DNA from: Pseudomonadota bacterium | GTDB lineage: Bacteria; Pseudomonadota; Alphaproteobacteria; Rhizobiales; Beijerinckiaceae | NCBI GenBank assembly: GCA_020161575.1 | Contig: JAIUNR010000003.1 | Location: 1-64,000 of the forward strand | Direction: 5' to 3' | DNA length: 64,000 nucleotides | Shown: positions 52,192 to 61,414 of the stretch, piece by piece | Layout of the letters: each line of letters starts with the position of its first letter | How positions within the stretch are numbered: the first letter of the stretch is position 1 | Notes under the pieces: generated by a model | The model's database searches: none | Seen by the model: only the letters and a program-made list of their open reading frames with translations | What the model was told of the DNA's origin: nothing | Made by a program: the position numbers and the translations under genes

Positions 52192-53306
52192 GCGCCAAGA
52201 CTCCCGCCACGCCGCAGCAATAACCAGAGAAAGAAGGGCGCGCCGATCGCCGCTGTCACGATGCCGATCGGCAATTCGGCGGGCGCAACGACGCTGCGCG
52301 CCAGGATATCCGCGCCAAGAAGCAGGATCGCGCCGCCGAGTGCCGAAGCCGGCAGCAGGATGCGGTGATTGGCGCCAAGCGCCAGCCGCACCAGATGGGG
52401 CACCACGATGCCGACGAAGCCGATCGCGCCAGCCGCCGCGACGCCCGCGCCCACCGCAGCCGCCACAAGCAGGATTGCCGCCGCCTTGATCCTTTGCACA
52501 TCAAGGCCAAGGTGGAAGGCTTCCGCCTCCCCGAGGGCAAGCCCGTTCAACCCGCGCGCAAGAAACGGCGCCGCCGCAACCAGCGCGAGGATGATCGGCG
52601 CGACAACACCGATCTTGCCCCAGCTTGCGCCGCTGAAACTGCCAAGCGCCCAGAAAGTAAGATCGCGCAGCTGCCGATCATCGGAGAGATAGGCGAGAAA
52701 ACCCGAGGCAGCCCCCGAAAGCGCACCAAGCGCCACGCCGGCAAGCAGCATCGTGGCGATTGAGGTCCGCCCCTGCCGTGTCGCGATCGCGTAGAGCGCA
52801 AGCGTCGAGATCAGCCCGCCGATGAAGGCGCCGGCAGGCAGAAGCGCGAAAGGCGCTCGACCGATCAGCGGTGTAAGGTAGCGCTCGCCAAGCACGATCG
52901 TGACCCCGGCAGCAAGGGCAGCCCCGGCGGAAACGCCAATCAATCCCGGATCCGCCAGCGGGTTGCGGAAGAGCCCCTGCATGATCGCGCCAGAGAGCGC
53001 CAGCGAGGCCCCCACCAACATCGCCAGCAGCGTACGCGGCAGGCGAATATGCAGGACGACCAGAGCGTGCCGGTTTCCGGCCAGATCCTCCCCCGTGAGC
53101 GCCCGCGCGAGTACATCGAACACGTCGTGCGCAGGGATGAACACCGCCCCCCGCGTCATCGAGAGCAGCACCAGCACAAGCATCGCCGATCCGCAGATCA
53201 GGAATGCGAAACGGTTGCGATAGTCCTGATGCCGGGACAGATCTCCGAGCGCATCTGTCACTGCGCACGGTTCAGCCGCGGTGGAATCGGGAAGGCACGA
53301 AGACAT
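52188..53306 (-). CDS. hmuU: Hemin ABC transporter permease
   Basis: A 372-residue FecCD-family permease of about ten membrane segments. Marks are RLPRTLLAMLVGASLALSGA, FRNPLADPGLIGVSAGAALA and GFVGIVVPHLVRLALGANHR. The first 30 residues are an unusual hydrophilic extension. It lies two bases from hmuT and overlaps hmuV. Confidence 0.93.
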   Translation of the reverse strand: MSSCLPDSTAAEPCAVTDALGDLSRHQDYRNRFAFLICGSAMLVLVLLSMTRGAVFIPAHDVFDVLARALTGEDLAGNRHALVVLHIRLPRTLLAMLVGASLALSGAIMQGLFRNPLADPGLIGVSAGAALAAGVTIVLGERYLTPLIGRAPFALLPAGAFIGGLISTLALYAIATRQGRTSIATMLLAGVALGALSGAASGFLAYLSDDRQLRDLTFWALGSFSGASWGKIGVVAPIILALVAAAPFLARGLNGLALGEAEAFHLGLDVQRIKAAAILLVAAAVGAGVAAAGAIGFVGIVVPHLVRLALGANHRILLPASALGGAILLLGADILARSVVAPAELPIGIVTAAIGAPFFLWLLLRRGGSLGA

Positions 53307-53308
53307 CG

Positions 53309-54244
53309 CTACCTCGCCAATCGCTGCGGCATTTCAGCGCGACGCCTTGCCGCGCCGGGATGCTCCGGGTGGACCGCCATCATCAGATCGAGGGCAGCCT
53401 CCGGCGCGCGAGGCCCGAAGCCGAGCAGATAGAGCCCATCCATCGAAACCAATGCGCGGGTTTTCGCCGCCGGAACCAGCCGGAACGCCGGGTGGGCGAA
53501 TACCTCGTCCGCGCTGGTCGCATGACCACCGCGCTGCATCATCACGATGACATCCGGTGCGGCGGCGATCAGCCCCTCATCGGACAAGGGCTTGAATCCC
53601 TCGACCGCCTCCGCGGCGTTGATGCCGCCGGCCAGCGCGATAATGGCGGCGGCGGAGGTATTGCGTCCGCCCACCATTACCCGGCCATTCTGCATCGAGA
53701 GAACGAACAGCACCCGGCGCGGCGCGGCGATCCGCGCCCGCTCCGTTGCCAGCGCCATGAAGCGAGCCTCGACGGAAGCGGCGAGCGCTTCCGCCGCCGC
53801 TATCATGCCAATTGCGCCGCCGACCATCCGTATTCTGGCCAGAACACCGGCCTCGGTCAGATCCTCCGGCAACGTGGCGACGGTGATGCCCGCCGCGCGG
53901 ATCAGCTTGAGTGCATCGGGCGGGCCGGCGCTCTCGATCGCGAGGACCCGATCCGGCGCAAGCGAGAGGACGCCCTCCGCCGAAAGCGCCCGGACATAGC
54001 CGATATCGCGCTTTTCCTTCAATGCGACGGCGGGAAACTGGCTTGTGGAGTCAACGCCGACGATGAGGTCTTGCCGGCCAAGCGCATAGACAATCTCGGT
54101 GATCACGCCACCAACCGCGACAATGCGCTTCGCAGGGGCTTCCACCGCGCGCGACGGCAACGACATCGCCGCGGCAAGCAGCGCGGCGGCACCGGCCAGA
54201 CCTACGATTAGAGGCCGGGAGATCGTACGGTTTCGTTGATGCAT
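53309..54244 (-). CDS. hmuT: Hemin ABC transporter, periplasmic binding protein
   Basis: A 311-residue class III binding protein with signal peptide (residues about 1-33). KRIVAVGGVITEIVYALGRQ and GVDSTSQFPAVALKEKRDIG, with the YVRALSAEGVLSL block, are HmuT signatures; the usual heme Tyr is probably within or near that last block. It hands heme to HmuUV. It forms an operon with hmuU and hmuV, 54 bases after hemP. Confidence 0.92.
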   Translation of the reverse strand: MHQRNRTISRPLIVGLAGAAALLAAAMSLPSRAVEAPAKRIVAVGGVITEIVYALGRQDLIVGVDSTSQFPAVALKEKRDIGYVRALSAEGVLSLAPDRVLAIESAGPPDALKLIRAAGITVATLPEDLTEAGVLARIRMVGGAIGMIAAAEALAASVEARFMALATERARIAAPRRVLFVLSMQNGRVMVGGRNTSAAAIIALAGGINAAEAVEGFKPLSDEGLIAAAPDVIVMMQRGGHATSADEVFAHPAFRLVPAAKTRALVSMDGLYLLGFGPRAPEAALDLMMAVHPEHPGAARRRAEMPQRLAR

Positions 54245-54298
54245 GGAAGGCCCTCGGGTCTCGCATTCATGCGCTGCTGGGATCGCCCGGCGCAGAAT

Positions 54299-54502
54299 TC
54301 ACTTTGTCAGGATGAGCTTGTTGTTGGCGGTGATGCGCAGCCGATAGGCCTCGCCGTTATGCATCAGCACCACCTCGCGCTGGTCGGCGAGAACCGCGCC
54401 AACATCGATCCGGCGCGGCTCTGAATTGGTGATCGCCGGCTCGATCGATAGGGGGGCTGGCGGCGGCAAATTCGTGTTCGGTGTCATCGGCTTCACGGTC
54501 AT
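54299..54502 (-). CDS. hemP: Hemin uptake protein HemP/HmuP
   Basis: A 67-residue protein whose second half is the HemP domain: RRIDVGAVLADQREVVLMHN followed by GEAYRLRITANNKLILTK. In rhizobia HmuP is a coactivator needed for hmuR expression together with Irr. The first 30 residues are a Pro-rich extension; the ATG at 54487 is an alternative start. An Irr-like palindrome lies 29 bases upstream. Confidence 0.92.
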   Translation of the reverse strand: MTVKPMTPNTNLPPPAPLSIEPAITNSEPRRIDVGAVLADQREVVLMHNGEAYRLRITANNKLILTK

Positions 54503-54530
54503 TTTGGAGATATTCCAGTGTGGAACCCAG

Positions 54531-54545
54531 TTTAGAAAGTCTAAA
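54531..54545. promoter_or_regulatory. Irr-type iron control element between hemP and hmuR
   Basis: Perfect palindrome TTTAGA-AAG-TCTAAA, close to the iron control element consensus. It lies between divergent hemP-hmuTUV and hmuR-tonB-hmuQ-hutX and so can control the whole heme locus. Confidence 0.78.
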
Positions 54546-54725
54546 AACTGAGCAATTTCATATAGATAGTATGTTGACTGCGAGTGCCAGATTTCATAGA
54601 CGGGGTCAAGCGCCGAGCCGTTCTGCTCTTTCGCGCGTCAAGAATTCGAGCCAGCCAGCCATGATCCGCGCCCTGCCGCGCGGCGAGCCAGCCAGCCGCG
54701 ACAAATGTCAGGTCTGGGGTCAATC

Positions 54726-56792
54726 ATGGGTCGTTCTCTGCCCGCGGCGCTCAACGCGCCGCTCTCTTTCACCATCCTCGCGGCGCTGGCCGCACCCGCC
54801 ACCGCGCAGCAGGTGCAGCCGCCGACGCCGCTCGACGAAATCACCGTTACCGCGACGAAACAGGAGGAGCGCGCGGTCGATGCACTGGCGCCGGTCTCGG
54901 TGCGCGGGCGCGAGGATATCCAGCGCCAGATGCCGCAGCGCATCGGCACCATCGTCAGCCAGATGCCGGGCGTGACGACGCAGGAAAACCCCAGCGACCC
55001 CGCGACCTCGATCAACATTCGCGGTCTTCAGGATTTCGGCCGCGTTGCGGTGACGGTCGATGGCGCGCGGCAGAACTTCCAGCGCTCCGGCCACAACGCC
55101 AATGGCGCTTTCTTCCTCGACCCTGCCTTCATCCGCTCCGTCGACATCACACGTGGGCCGACGGCCAACATCTATGGCTCCGGCGCGATCGGGGGTGTTG
55201 CCTCCTTCGAGACGGTCGATCCGCGCGATATTCTTCGGCCGGGGCAACGCTTCGCCACCGAGCTTGGCTTTTCCGCGCTTGTCGGCGGGCGGCAGAACGG
55301 CGTTTATGGCCACGGCATCGGCGCTATCCGCGCCAATGACTGGGCGTCCGGCCTTATCGGTCTCTCGTTCCGCAATCTCGGTTCCTACAAGGATGGCGGC
55401 GGCTTCACCATCGCCGATTCCGGCCAGGAACTTGTCTCGGGTATTGGCAAGATCATTCTGACACCCGGCGACGGGCACACGATCAAGCTCTCCGGCCAGT
55501 TGCAGAGATACGACTTCACCAACGGGCTCGGCACCAGCAGGGCACCGCGGCGAACGAACGAGGTGACCACCTCGAATTACGCCGCGCGCTATTCCTTCTC
55601 GCGGCCAGACAATGACTGGCTGAATCTCAACATCTCCATCTACCGTACGACGACCGATACCGATCAGGTCAGGATCAGCGGGACGCCGGCCCAAATTGGC
55701 CAGTGGCGCTACTTCAGGATCGAGACGCACGGCGCCGACATCAACAACACCTCGCGCTTCGATTTCGGCGCGGTGAAGATGGCGCTGACCTACGGCATAG
55801 ACGGATTCCAGGACCGCGTTGCGACGCGGGATGACTTCTCCAACGGTAACGAGACGACGCCCGGCGGACGGCGCAACGTCTATGGCGGCTTCGTTCAGAA
55901 TCACCTGAAATGGAAAGACTTCGACTTGATCGCCGGCCTTCGCTTCGACAGTTACGAACTTTCCGGTGGCGGCACCACGGCACGCGGGCAGCGCGTCTCG
56001 CCGAAAATAACGCTGGGCTACACCCCGATTGATGGCGTCCAGCCCTATCTCTCCTACGCGGAGGGGTATCGTGCTCCCTCGATCACCGAGACATTGGTGA
56101 ATGGCGGGCATCCGGCACCTTCGGCCTTCACCTTCATTCCGAACGCGCGTCTCAAGCCGGAAATCGGCAAGACGCTGGAAGCCGGCCTGAACCTCAAATT
56201 CAATAACCTGCTCAAGAAGGGTGACAGCTTCCGCGGCAAGGTGTCCGTATTCCAGAACCGCGTCACGAACTTCATTGAGGGCGTGTTCACCGATCCGGGC
56301 AACGATTGCGGCAATCCCTTCGTCCCGGCAGGCTGCGCGGACGCCACCTTCACCTACAGCAATGTCGCGCGGGCGAGGCTGAACGGGGTTGAGGCCGAGT
56401 TCGCCTATGATGCCGGTCGCTGGTTTGCTTCCATTGGTGGTTCAAGCATCCGCGGGCAGAATGTCGCGCTGAAGCAACCGCTGGAAACGGTCTACCCGGA
56501 CAAGATGGTGATCGCGGGCGGCCTGCGCCTGCTTGACGAGAAGCTGGTGATCGGCACGCGCGTCACATTGGTCGCTGCGCAGAAGCGCCTGCCGGCAGCA
56601 TCGTTGCTTGCAAATTCCAGCAAAGCCTATGGCCTTGTCGGGCTCGATCTTTCCTATGAGATCGCAAAGGACACGCGCTTCTTCGCCATCGCCGACAATA
56701 TCGGGGATGTCCGCTATCGCCGATACCGGGATGGCGACCGCTCGCCGGGCTTTGTCACGAAGGTCGGCTTCACCACGCGCTTCGGCATGTGA
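54726..56792 (+). CDS. hmuR: TonB-dependent heme/hemoglobin receptor
   Basis: A 688-residue outer-membrane receptor. Signal peptide (residues 1-27), TonB box-like LDEITVTATK, plug domain (about 45-155; INIRGLQDFGRVAVTVDGAR), then the 22-strand barrel ending in Met-preceded aromatic TTRFGM. The heme-receptor FRAP and NPNL boxes appear as YRAPS and NARL, with no clear His between, so heme binding may differ from classical HmuR. It is followed by tonB with a one-gene overlap region of stop and alternative start. Confidence 0.92.
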   Translation: MGRSLPAALNAPLSFTILAALAAPATAQQVQPPTPLDEITVTATKQEERAVDALAPVSVRGREDIQRQMPQRIGTIVSQMPGVTTQENPSDPATSINIRGLQDFGRVAVTVDGARQNFQRSGHNANGAFFLDPAFIRSVDITRGPTANIYGSGAIGGVASFETVDPRDILRPGQRFATELGFSALVGGRQNGVYGHGIGAIRANDWASGLIGLSFRNLGSYKDGGGFTIADSGQELVSGIGKIILTPGDGHTIKLSGQLQRYDFTNGLGTSRAPRRTNEVTTSNYAARYSFSRPDNDWLNLNISIYRTTTDTDQVRISGTPAQIGQWRYFRIETHGADINNTSRFDFGAVKMALTYGIDGFQDRVATRDDFSNGNETTPGGRRNVYGGFVQNHLKWKDFDLIAGLRFDSYELSGGGTTARGQRVSPKITLGYTPIDGVQPYLSYAEGYRAPSITETLVNGGHPAPSAFTFIPNARLKPEIGKTLEAGLNLKFNNLLKKGDSFRGKVSVFQNRVTNFIEGVFTDPGNDCGNPFVPAGCADATFTYSNVARARLNGVEAEFAYDAGRWFASIGGSSIRGQNVALKQPLETVYPDKMVIAGGLRLLDEKLVIGTRVTLVAAQKRLPAASLLANSSKAYGLVGLDLSYEIAKDTRFFAIADNIGDVRYRRYRDGDRSPGFVTKVGFTTRFGM

Positions 56793-56803
56793 GGCCGCGG
56801 CGC

Positions 56804-57850
56804 ATGTATGCAGCCAGCACCTTTCCGGACCTGAAAGACGGCGCGGCGCTGACGTTCATCCCACGCCGCGTCGGTATCGTATCCGATGCGATTCCGTATG
56901 CGCTGATCGGCGCGGCGCGGGCGGCGAAATCCGAAACGCCGGCGCCCGCCCTGTCGCCCCCGGAAACGGCGCTCCCGCGCGTTCCGTTTCCGCAGCGTCC
57001 GTGGCTGCGTGTGCTCGCCCTCACCATGTCAACCGCGCTTCATCTCGCAGCCGCGGCGGCAATGCTGGCGTATCTGCCTGCGATGATGCCCACGGATGTC
57101 GCTCGGGGTGGTGCCGATGCGCCGATGGACGTGCTGATTGTCGGCGCGGCGGATTTCGCCGCCAGCCAGGAAGGTGCAAAGTCGGAACCCGTCTCGCTCG
57201 CCTTGTCTGCAGTCCCCGAGCCTGTGCCGGTTGACATCCCGGTTGAACGCCCGGCGCCTGAGGAAATACCCATCGCGGTGCCGCCGCCGGAGCCGCCCGT
57301 GGCGCCGGCATTGCCGACCGAGGCAGCGCTCCTGCCATCGCCCCGTGAATTGCCATCGCTGCCGGAAATCACACCTCCGGCAAAACGCGAGGTACCGCGG
57401 CTGAAGAAGGAGGCCGTGAAGGAGAAACCCGCGAAAAAGGAACCGAGGCCAAGGGCTTCAACCTCCCTCGCGCGCGGCCAGACCGGCGCTGGCGAAAGCG
57501 CCACAACCCGCACCGCGACTTCGCGCGGCGGTTCGAGCGGCGCCGAGCAGACAGCGGGCGCCAGCGCGATGTCGGGCTATCGCGCCCGGATCATCGCGCA
57601 TCTCAACCGCTTCAAGAACTATCCGGACCAGGCACGTGATCGTGGGATCAGCGGGCAAAACGCGATCACGTTGACCCTCGGACGCGACGGACGCGTGATC
57701 GCTTCCAGCCTCGCGAATTCCTCGGGGCAATCGCTGCTTGATTCCGCGACCCTTGCGGCCGCTCGGCGCGCCCAACCGTTTCCAGCCATGCCGGAGAGCG
57801 GACCCACCTCCTTCACCCTCACAATCGGGATGAACTATAACCTCCGGTAG
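56804..57850 (+). CDS. tonB: TonB energy-transducing protein
   Basis: A 348-residue TonB. An unusual 65-residue cytoplasmic N-terminus precedes the membrane segment (LALTMSTALHLAAAAAMLAY). A long Pro/Glu/Ala periplasmic linker leads to the C-terminal domain (GYRARIIAHLNRFKNYPDQA onward), which touches the TonB box of receptors. ATG at 56804 has GAGG eight bases upstream; GTG at 56789 overlaps the hmuR stop. exbB and exbD are not in the window. Confidence 0.88.
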   Translation: MYAASTFPDLKDGAALTFIPRRVGIVSDAIPYALIGAARAAKSETPAPALSPPETALPRVPFPQRPWLRVLALTMSTALHLAAAAAMLAYLPAMMPTDVARGGADAPMDVLIVGAADFAASQEGAKSEPVSLALSAVPEPVPVDIPVERPAPEEIPIAVPPPEPPVAPALPTEAALLPSPRELPSLPEITPPAKREVPRLKKEAVKEKPAKKEPRPRASTSLARGQTGAGESATTRTATSRGGSSGAEQTAGASAMSGYRARIIAHLNRFKNYPDQARDRGISGQNAITLTLGRDGRVIASSLANSSGQSLLDSATLAAARRAQPFPAMPESGPTSFTLTIGMNYNLR

Positions 57851-57891
57851 CTCCCGGAGGATCGCAACACGAATCCAGTAAGGAGAACACC

Positions 57892-58233
57892 ATGTATATC
57901 GCCATGAATCGCTTCAAGGTCATCAAGGGACGGGAGGCCGATTTCGAGACTGTCTGGCGTTCGCGCCGCAGCTACCTGCAAGAGCTGCAAGGCTTCATCG
58001 AATTCTCGCTGCTGAAAGGGCCGGAGAAGGAGGATCACACGCTCTATTCCTCTCATACGGTCTGGGCGACGAAGGCGGATTTTCAGGCCTGGACCACCTC
58101 CGAGCAGTTCCGGAAGGCGCATGCAAATGCAGGTAAGGGCGGACCGCTCAACATTCTCGGCCACCCGGAATTCGAAGGTTTCGAGGCGGTGATCATCGAG
58201 GATAACCGCGCCGGCAGCGTCGCGGCGGAGTGA
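57892..58233 (+). CDS. hmuQ: HmuQ/IsdG-type heme-degrading monooxygenase
   Basis: A 113-residue ferredoxin-like dimeric enzyme of the antibiotic-biosynthesis-monooxygenase fold. MYIAMNRFKVIKGREADFE and the Trp-rich SHTVWATKADFQAWTTSEQF match HmuQ/HmuD of Bradyrhizobium, which breaks heme to biliverdin-like products and frees iron. AAGGAGAACACC precedes the ATG. It follows tonB and precedes hutX in the heme operon. Confidence 0.9.
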   Translation: MYIAMNRFKVIKGREADFETVWRSRRSYLQELQGFIEFSLLKGPEKEDHTLYSSHTVWATKADFQAWTTSEQFRKAHANAGKGGPLNILGHPEFEGFEAVIIEDNRAGSVAAE

Positions 58234-58238
58234 ACCCG

Positions 58239-58784
58239 ATGATCAAAGCCACGCACGGAGCGCGCGCGCCGGTTCATCCCGGCGCGGAGATTTCCGCTGA
58301 TCGCCTAGCGCTTGTACGCGAAAAGCTTGCGGCAAAGCCCGATGGTGTTGTCGAGGCGATCGCGCGCGAAGCCGGCGTTCCCACCCAGCTCGTGCTGGAG
58401 GCGCTGCCGCCGGAGATGCGGATCTTCGTCGCGCCGGATCGCTTCGAGACGATCTGGCGGCGGCTCGCGCAATGGGGTGATGTTCTCTTCATCGTCCACA
58501 CGCCGGATATCGTGCTCGAATGCGAAGGTCGCCTACCTGTCGGCAGTTTTGGCGCCGGCTACTACAACATCCACGGCGACAGCCCCATAAGCGGGCATAT
58601 CAAAGCGGAGAATTGTCGTGCGATCTACCTCGTGGACCGAAAATTTCACGGTCGCCGCTCCTGCTCGGTGCAGTTCTTCAATGGAGCCGGTGAGGCGATG
58701 TTCAAGGTCTTCGTGCGGCGGGACAAATCCCGGGAACTGATCCCTGAGCAGCTTGCTCTCTTCGAGGCGCTTTATCAGGAATGA
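58239..58784 (+). CDS. hutX: HutX/HuvX family cytosolic heme carrier
   Basis: A 181-residue protein of the HutX/HuvX group, related to one half of HmuS. Marks are DVLFIVHTPDIVLECEGRLP, GAGYYNIHGDSPISGHIKAE and the following AIYLVDRKFHGRRSCSVQFF. It is thought to accept heme from the importer and pass it to degradation, here likely HmuQ. ATG at 58239 has GGAG seven bases upstream; a GTG at 58230 overlaps hmuQ. A terminator follows. Confidence 0.87.
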   Translation: MIKATHGARAPVHPGAEISADRLALVREKLAAKPDGVVEAIAREAGVPTQLVLEALPPEMRIFVAPDRFETIWRRLAQWGDVLFIVHTPDIVLECEGRLPVGSFGAGYYNIHGDSPISGHIKAENCRAIYLVDRKFHGRRSCSVQFFNGAGEAMFKVFVRRDKSRELIPEQLALFEALYQE

Positions 58785-58786
58785 AT

Positions 58787-58818
58787 TCCGGCCGCTGCAT
58801 GCGCGGCGGCCGGATTTC
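58787..58818 (+). terminator. Terminator after hutX
   Basis: Perfect nine-base stem TCCGGCCGC / GCGGCCGGA with ten-base loop, then TTTCC. Confidence 0.75.
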
Positions 58819-59002
58819 CGCTGACTTTGCTTCGTTCTGGGGCCCGAACAAAGGAATGCCCGCAAAACCGGCGAAATTTCAGGGCCAAACATGCCCGGAT
58901 CGCGCCAAACACCAGAAACGCGGTCGCGCGGGCAAATCGTCCGCTTCTGCCCCCCCTCGGTTGATCCCCTGGGGCCCAAAACAATCACCGAACCGGCGCG
59001 TT

Positions 59003-60169
59003 TCATCCCTTTGATGGAAGCAGTCGCCTTCTCACGATGGCAGTGAAAAAACTTGCGCCATGGATCAGGGCGTCATCGTTGAAGTCAAAATTCGGATTGT
59101 GAAGCGGCGCGGAGGCCTCACCATTGCCGATAAAGGCAAAGCAGCCCGGAACATGTTCGAGAAAGCGCGCGAAATCTTCTGATCCGGTCATCGGCTCTTT
59201 TGCCGTCGTCACATGAGACGGATCGGATATGTCCCGAGCCGCGGCGAGCGCCTCATCGACGAGCGCAGCATCATTCAGAAGGGGCACGAACTCGCGCGTA
59301 TACAAAACCTCGGCGCTGACATTGTAGCTCCGCGCGGTGCCCTCTGCGATCACGCGCATTTCCTCCTCGATCTTCGCGCTTACCTCAGGGCGAAAGCTGC
59401 GGGCGTCCCCGAGGATACGGGCAAGGCCCGGAAGTGCGTTGCGTGTGCCATCCGTGATCAGCTCCGTCACCGAGACAACACCGACATCCGTCGGGCTGAG
59501 GCGACGCGCAACGATGGTCTGGAGGTTCATGACTGTCGCGCAGGCCGCGACAAGAACCTCGTTGCCCCAATGCGGCCGCGCGGCGTGGCCACCGACACCG
59601 TGCAGGACAATTTCAAAATTGTCCTCCGCCGACATGATCGCCCCGGCTTTCGTCTGGAAATGCCCCACCGGCAAACCGGGCATATTATGGAGGCCGTAGA
59701 TCTCCTCGAAGGGAAAGCGCTCCATCAGCCCGTCCGCCAGCATGGCAAGCGCGCCCTTCCCCCATTCTTCCGCAGGCTGGAAGATGAAACGGACCGTACC
59801 ATCGAAACCGCCCCCCTCCGCGAGCCCTTTAGCGGCGCCGAGCAGCATGGCCGTATGCCCGTCATGCCCGCAGGCGTGCATGATTCCGGGATTGCGCGAT
59901 CGGTATTCCGCGCTCCCTTGCTCATTGATGCGCAGCGCATCCATATCCGCGCGCAAGGCGATGGCGCGGTTACCGTTTCCGCGCTTCAACGTGCCGACCA
60001 CGCCGGTGCCGCCGACCCCCTCGACCACATCATCAAGGCCGAACTCACGCAATTTGGCTGCGACAAAAGCGCTGGTGCGTTTTTCCTCGAAACCGAATTC
60101 AGGGTTTGCATGAAGGTCTCGCCGCCAAACCGTCATTTCCTGCGAGAGCTTGCTCAGATCAATGGCCAT
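59003..60169 (-). CDS. M20 family amidohydrolase (hippurate hydrolase-like)
   Basis: A 388-residue metallohydrolase of the M20D group. Metal ligands: Cys and His in HACGHDGHTAMLLG, EE in FQPAEEWGKG, His in YGLHNMPGLPVG, and His near the end (PLHNPNFDFND). VWRRDLHANPEFGFEE is the typical opening. It removes acyl groups from N-acyl amino acids or similar. It is the last gene of a three-gene unit with an AllC-like hydrolase and diaminopropionate ammonia-lyase (nine-base gap), resembling the ygeX-ygeY arrangement of E. coli. Confidence 0.88.
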   Translation of the reverse strand: MAIDLSKLSQEMTVWRRDLHANPEFGFEEKRTSAFVAAKLREFGLDDVVEGVGGTGVVGTLKRGNGNRAIALRADMDALRINEQGSAEYRSRNPGIMHACGHDGHTAMLLGAAKGLAEGGGFDGTVRFIFQPAEEWGKGALAMLADGLMERFPFEEIYGLHNMPGLPVGHFQTKAGAIMSAEDNFEIVLHGVGGHAARPHWGNEVLVAACATVMNLQTIVARRLSPTDVGVVSVTELITDGTRNALPGLARILGDARSFRPEVSAKIEEEMRVIAEGTARSYNVSAEVLYTREFVPLLNDAALVDEALAAARDISDPSHVTTAKEPMTGSEDFARFLEHVPGCFAFIGNGEASAPLHNPNFDFNDDALIHGASFFTAIVRRRLLPSKG

Positions 60170-60178
60170 GGGGCGTCC

Positions 60179-61414
60179 TTAGTGGCTGGCGAGGCTGGTT
60201 ACGACATCAAGGAGGACATTGGCGCCGGCGATCAGGTCGGCCTCTGGCGTATGTTCCCTCGGGTTATGGCTGATGCCGCCGATGCTCGGCACAAAGATCA
60301 TTGCGCTGGGCGCGATCCGCGCGATCATCTGCGCATCATGCCCGGCACCGGAGATCATGCGGCGGCAGGCGAGACCACGCGCTTGCGCCGTTTTCTCGAT
60401 CAGCGTGACGATGTTGCTGTCAAACCGAACCGGCTGGAAGCGCGCCAACCGCTCCACGTGCACCTCAACCTGTTCTTCAGCCGCGATCCTTTGAAGAAAG
60501 TCGGCAAGCGCGGCTTCCTCGCCTTGCAGGCGCGCCTCGTCAGGATCACGCAGGTCGACGGTAAAGGTTGCCCGCGAGGGAATGACGTTGATGGCATTCG
60601 GCTCGAAGGCCATGCACCCGACTGTGGCGACCGTCGGCGCGTTTGATGCCCGCACCCGCTCGCGCAGGAAGGTCACGACCCGCGCCGCCGCGTGGCCGGC
60701 ATCCCGTCGCATGGACATCGGCGTCGTACCGGCATGATTGGCATCGCCCGCGACTGTCACCTTTTGCCAGGAGATGCCCTGGAGATCCGTCACGGCGCCG
60801 ATGGACTGGCCCTCGCGTGCGAGGACGGGTCCTTGCTCGATATGGAGTTCGATATAGGCATGGGGTATCAGGAAACCCGGCTCCATCGCGCCGGCATAGC
60901 CGATGCGCTCGAGTTCCGCCCCCAGCACCGCCCCGTCAGTCCCGATGGTCGCAAGCGCCTCGTCAACCGCGAGGCTGCCCGTATAGACGAGCGAGCCCAT
61001 CATGTCGGGCGCAAAACGGACGCCTTCCTCATTGGTAAAGGCCGCAACGACGACAGGGCGCGCGGGCTGAAATCCCGCAGATTTCAGGGTCTCGATCACC
61101 TCAAGCCCGGCAAGCACGCCGTAGCAGCCGTCGTAAATGCCGGCATTGATCACGGTATCGATATGGGAACCGAGCATCAGCGCTGCATTGCCACCAGCGC
61201 TTTCCGGCGCCCATATGCCGAATATGTTGCCGATCCGATCGATGGCGATCTGGAGCCCTGCCTCCCGGAGCCATGCGAGCAGCCGATCCCGCCCAAGCTT
61301 CTCCGTATCGGAGGCGGCAAGGCGAACCAGGCGCCCGGCCTCATCCCGGCCGATATCCCCGAGCTCATGAATTCGTCCCAGAAGGCGTCGCGCCGTGATG
61401 GATCCTGTGTTCAT
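60179..61414 (-). CDS. Hydantoinase/carbamoylase family amidase (AllC-like)
   Basis: A 411-residue M20-fold enzyme of the N-carbamoyl-amino-acid hydrolase/allantoate amidohydrolase group. Metal ligands: His in LMLGSHIDTV, Asp in IYDGCYGVLAG, EE in AAFTNEEGVRF, His in AYIELHIEQGP and His in GGISHNPREHT. It likely removes carbamoyl or ureido groups. The ATG at 61414 overlaps the stop of the ammonia-lyase gene (TGATG). It could complete the route started by the hydantoinase at 33314, although 25 kb apart. Confidence 0.87.
   Translation of the reverse strand: MNTGSITARRLLGRIHELGDIGRDEAGRLVRLAASDTEKLGRDRLLAWLREAGLQIAIDRIGNIFGIWAPESAGGNAALMLGSHIDTVINAGIYDGCYGVLAGLEVIETLKSAGFQPARPVVVAAFTNEEGVRFAPDMMGSLVYTGSLAVDEALATIGTDGAVLGAELERIGYAGAMEPGFLIPHAYIELHIEQGPVLAREGQSIGAVTDLQGISWQKVTVAGDANHAGTTPMSMRRDAGHAAARVVTFLRERVRASNAPTVATVGCMAFEPNAINVIPSRATFTVDLRDPDEARLQGEEAALADFLQRIAAEEQVEVHVERLARFQPVRFDSNIVTLIEKTAQARGLACRRMISGAGHDAQMIARIAPSAMIFVPSIGGISHNPREHTPEADLIAGANVLLDVVTSLASH

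Noticed and set aside
59213-60646. Open frame of 477 codons on the plus strand opposite the M20 and AllC-like genes
   Set aside because: It spans two well-defined genes on the other strand and shows no motif or ribosome site.
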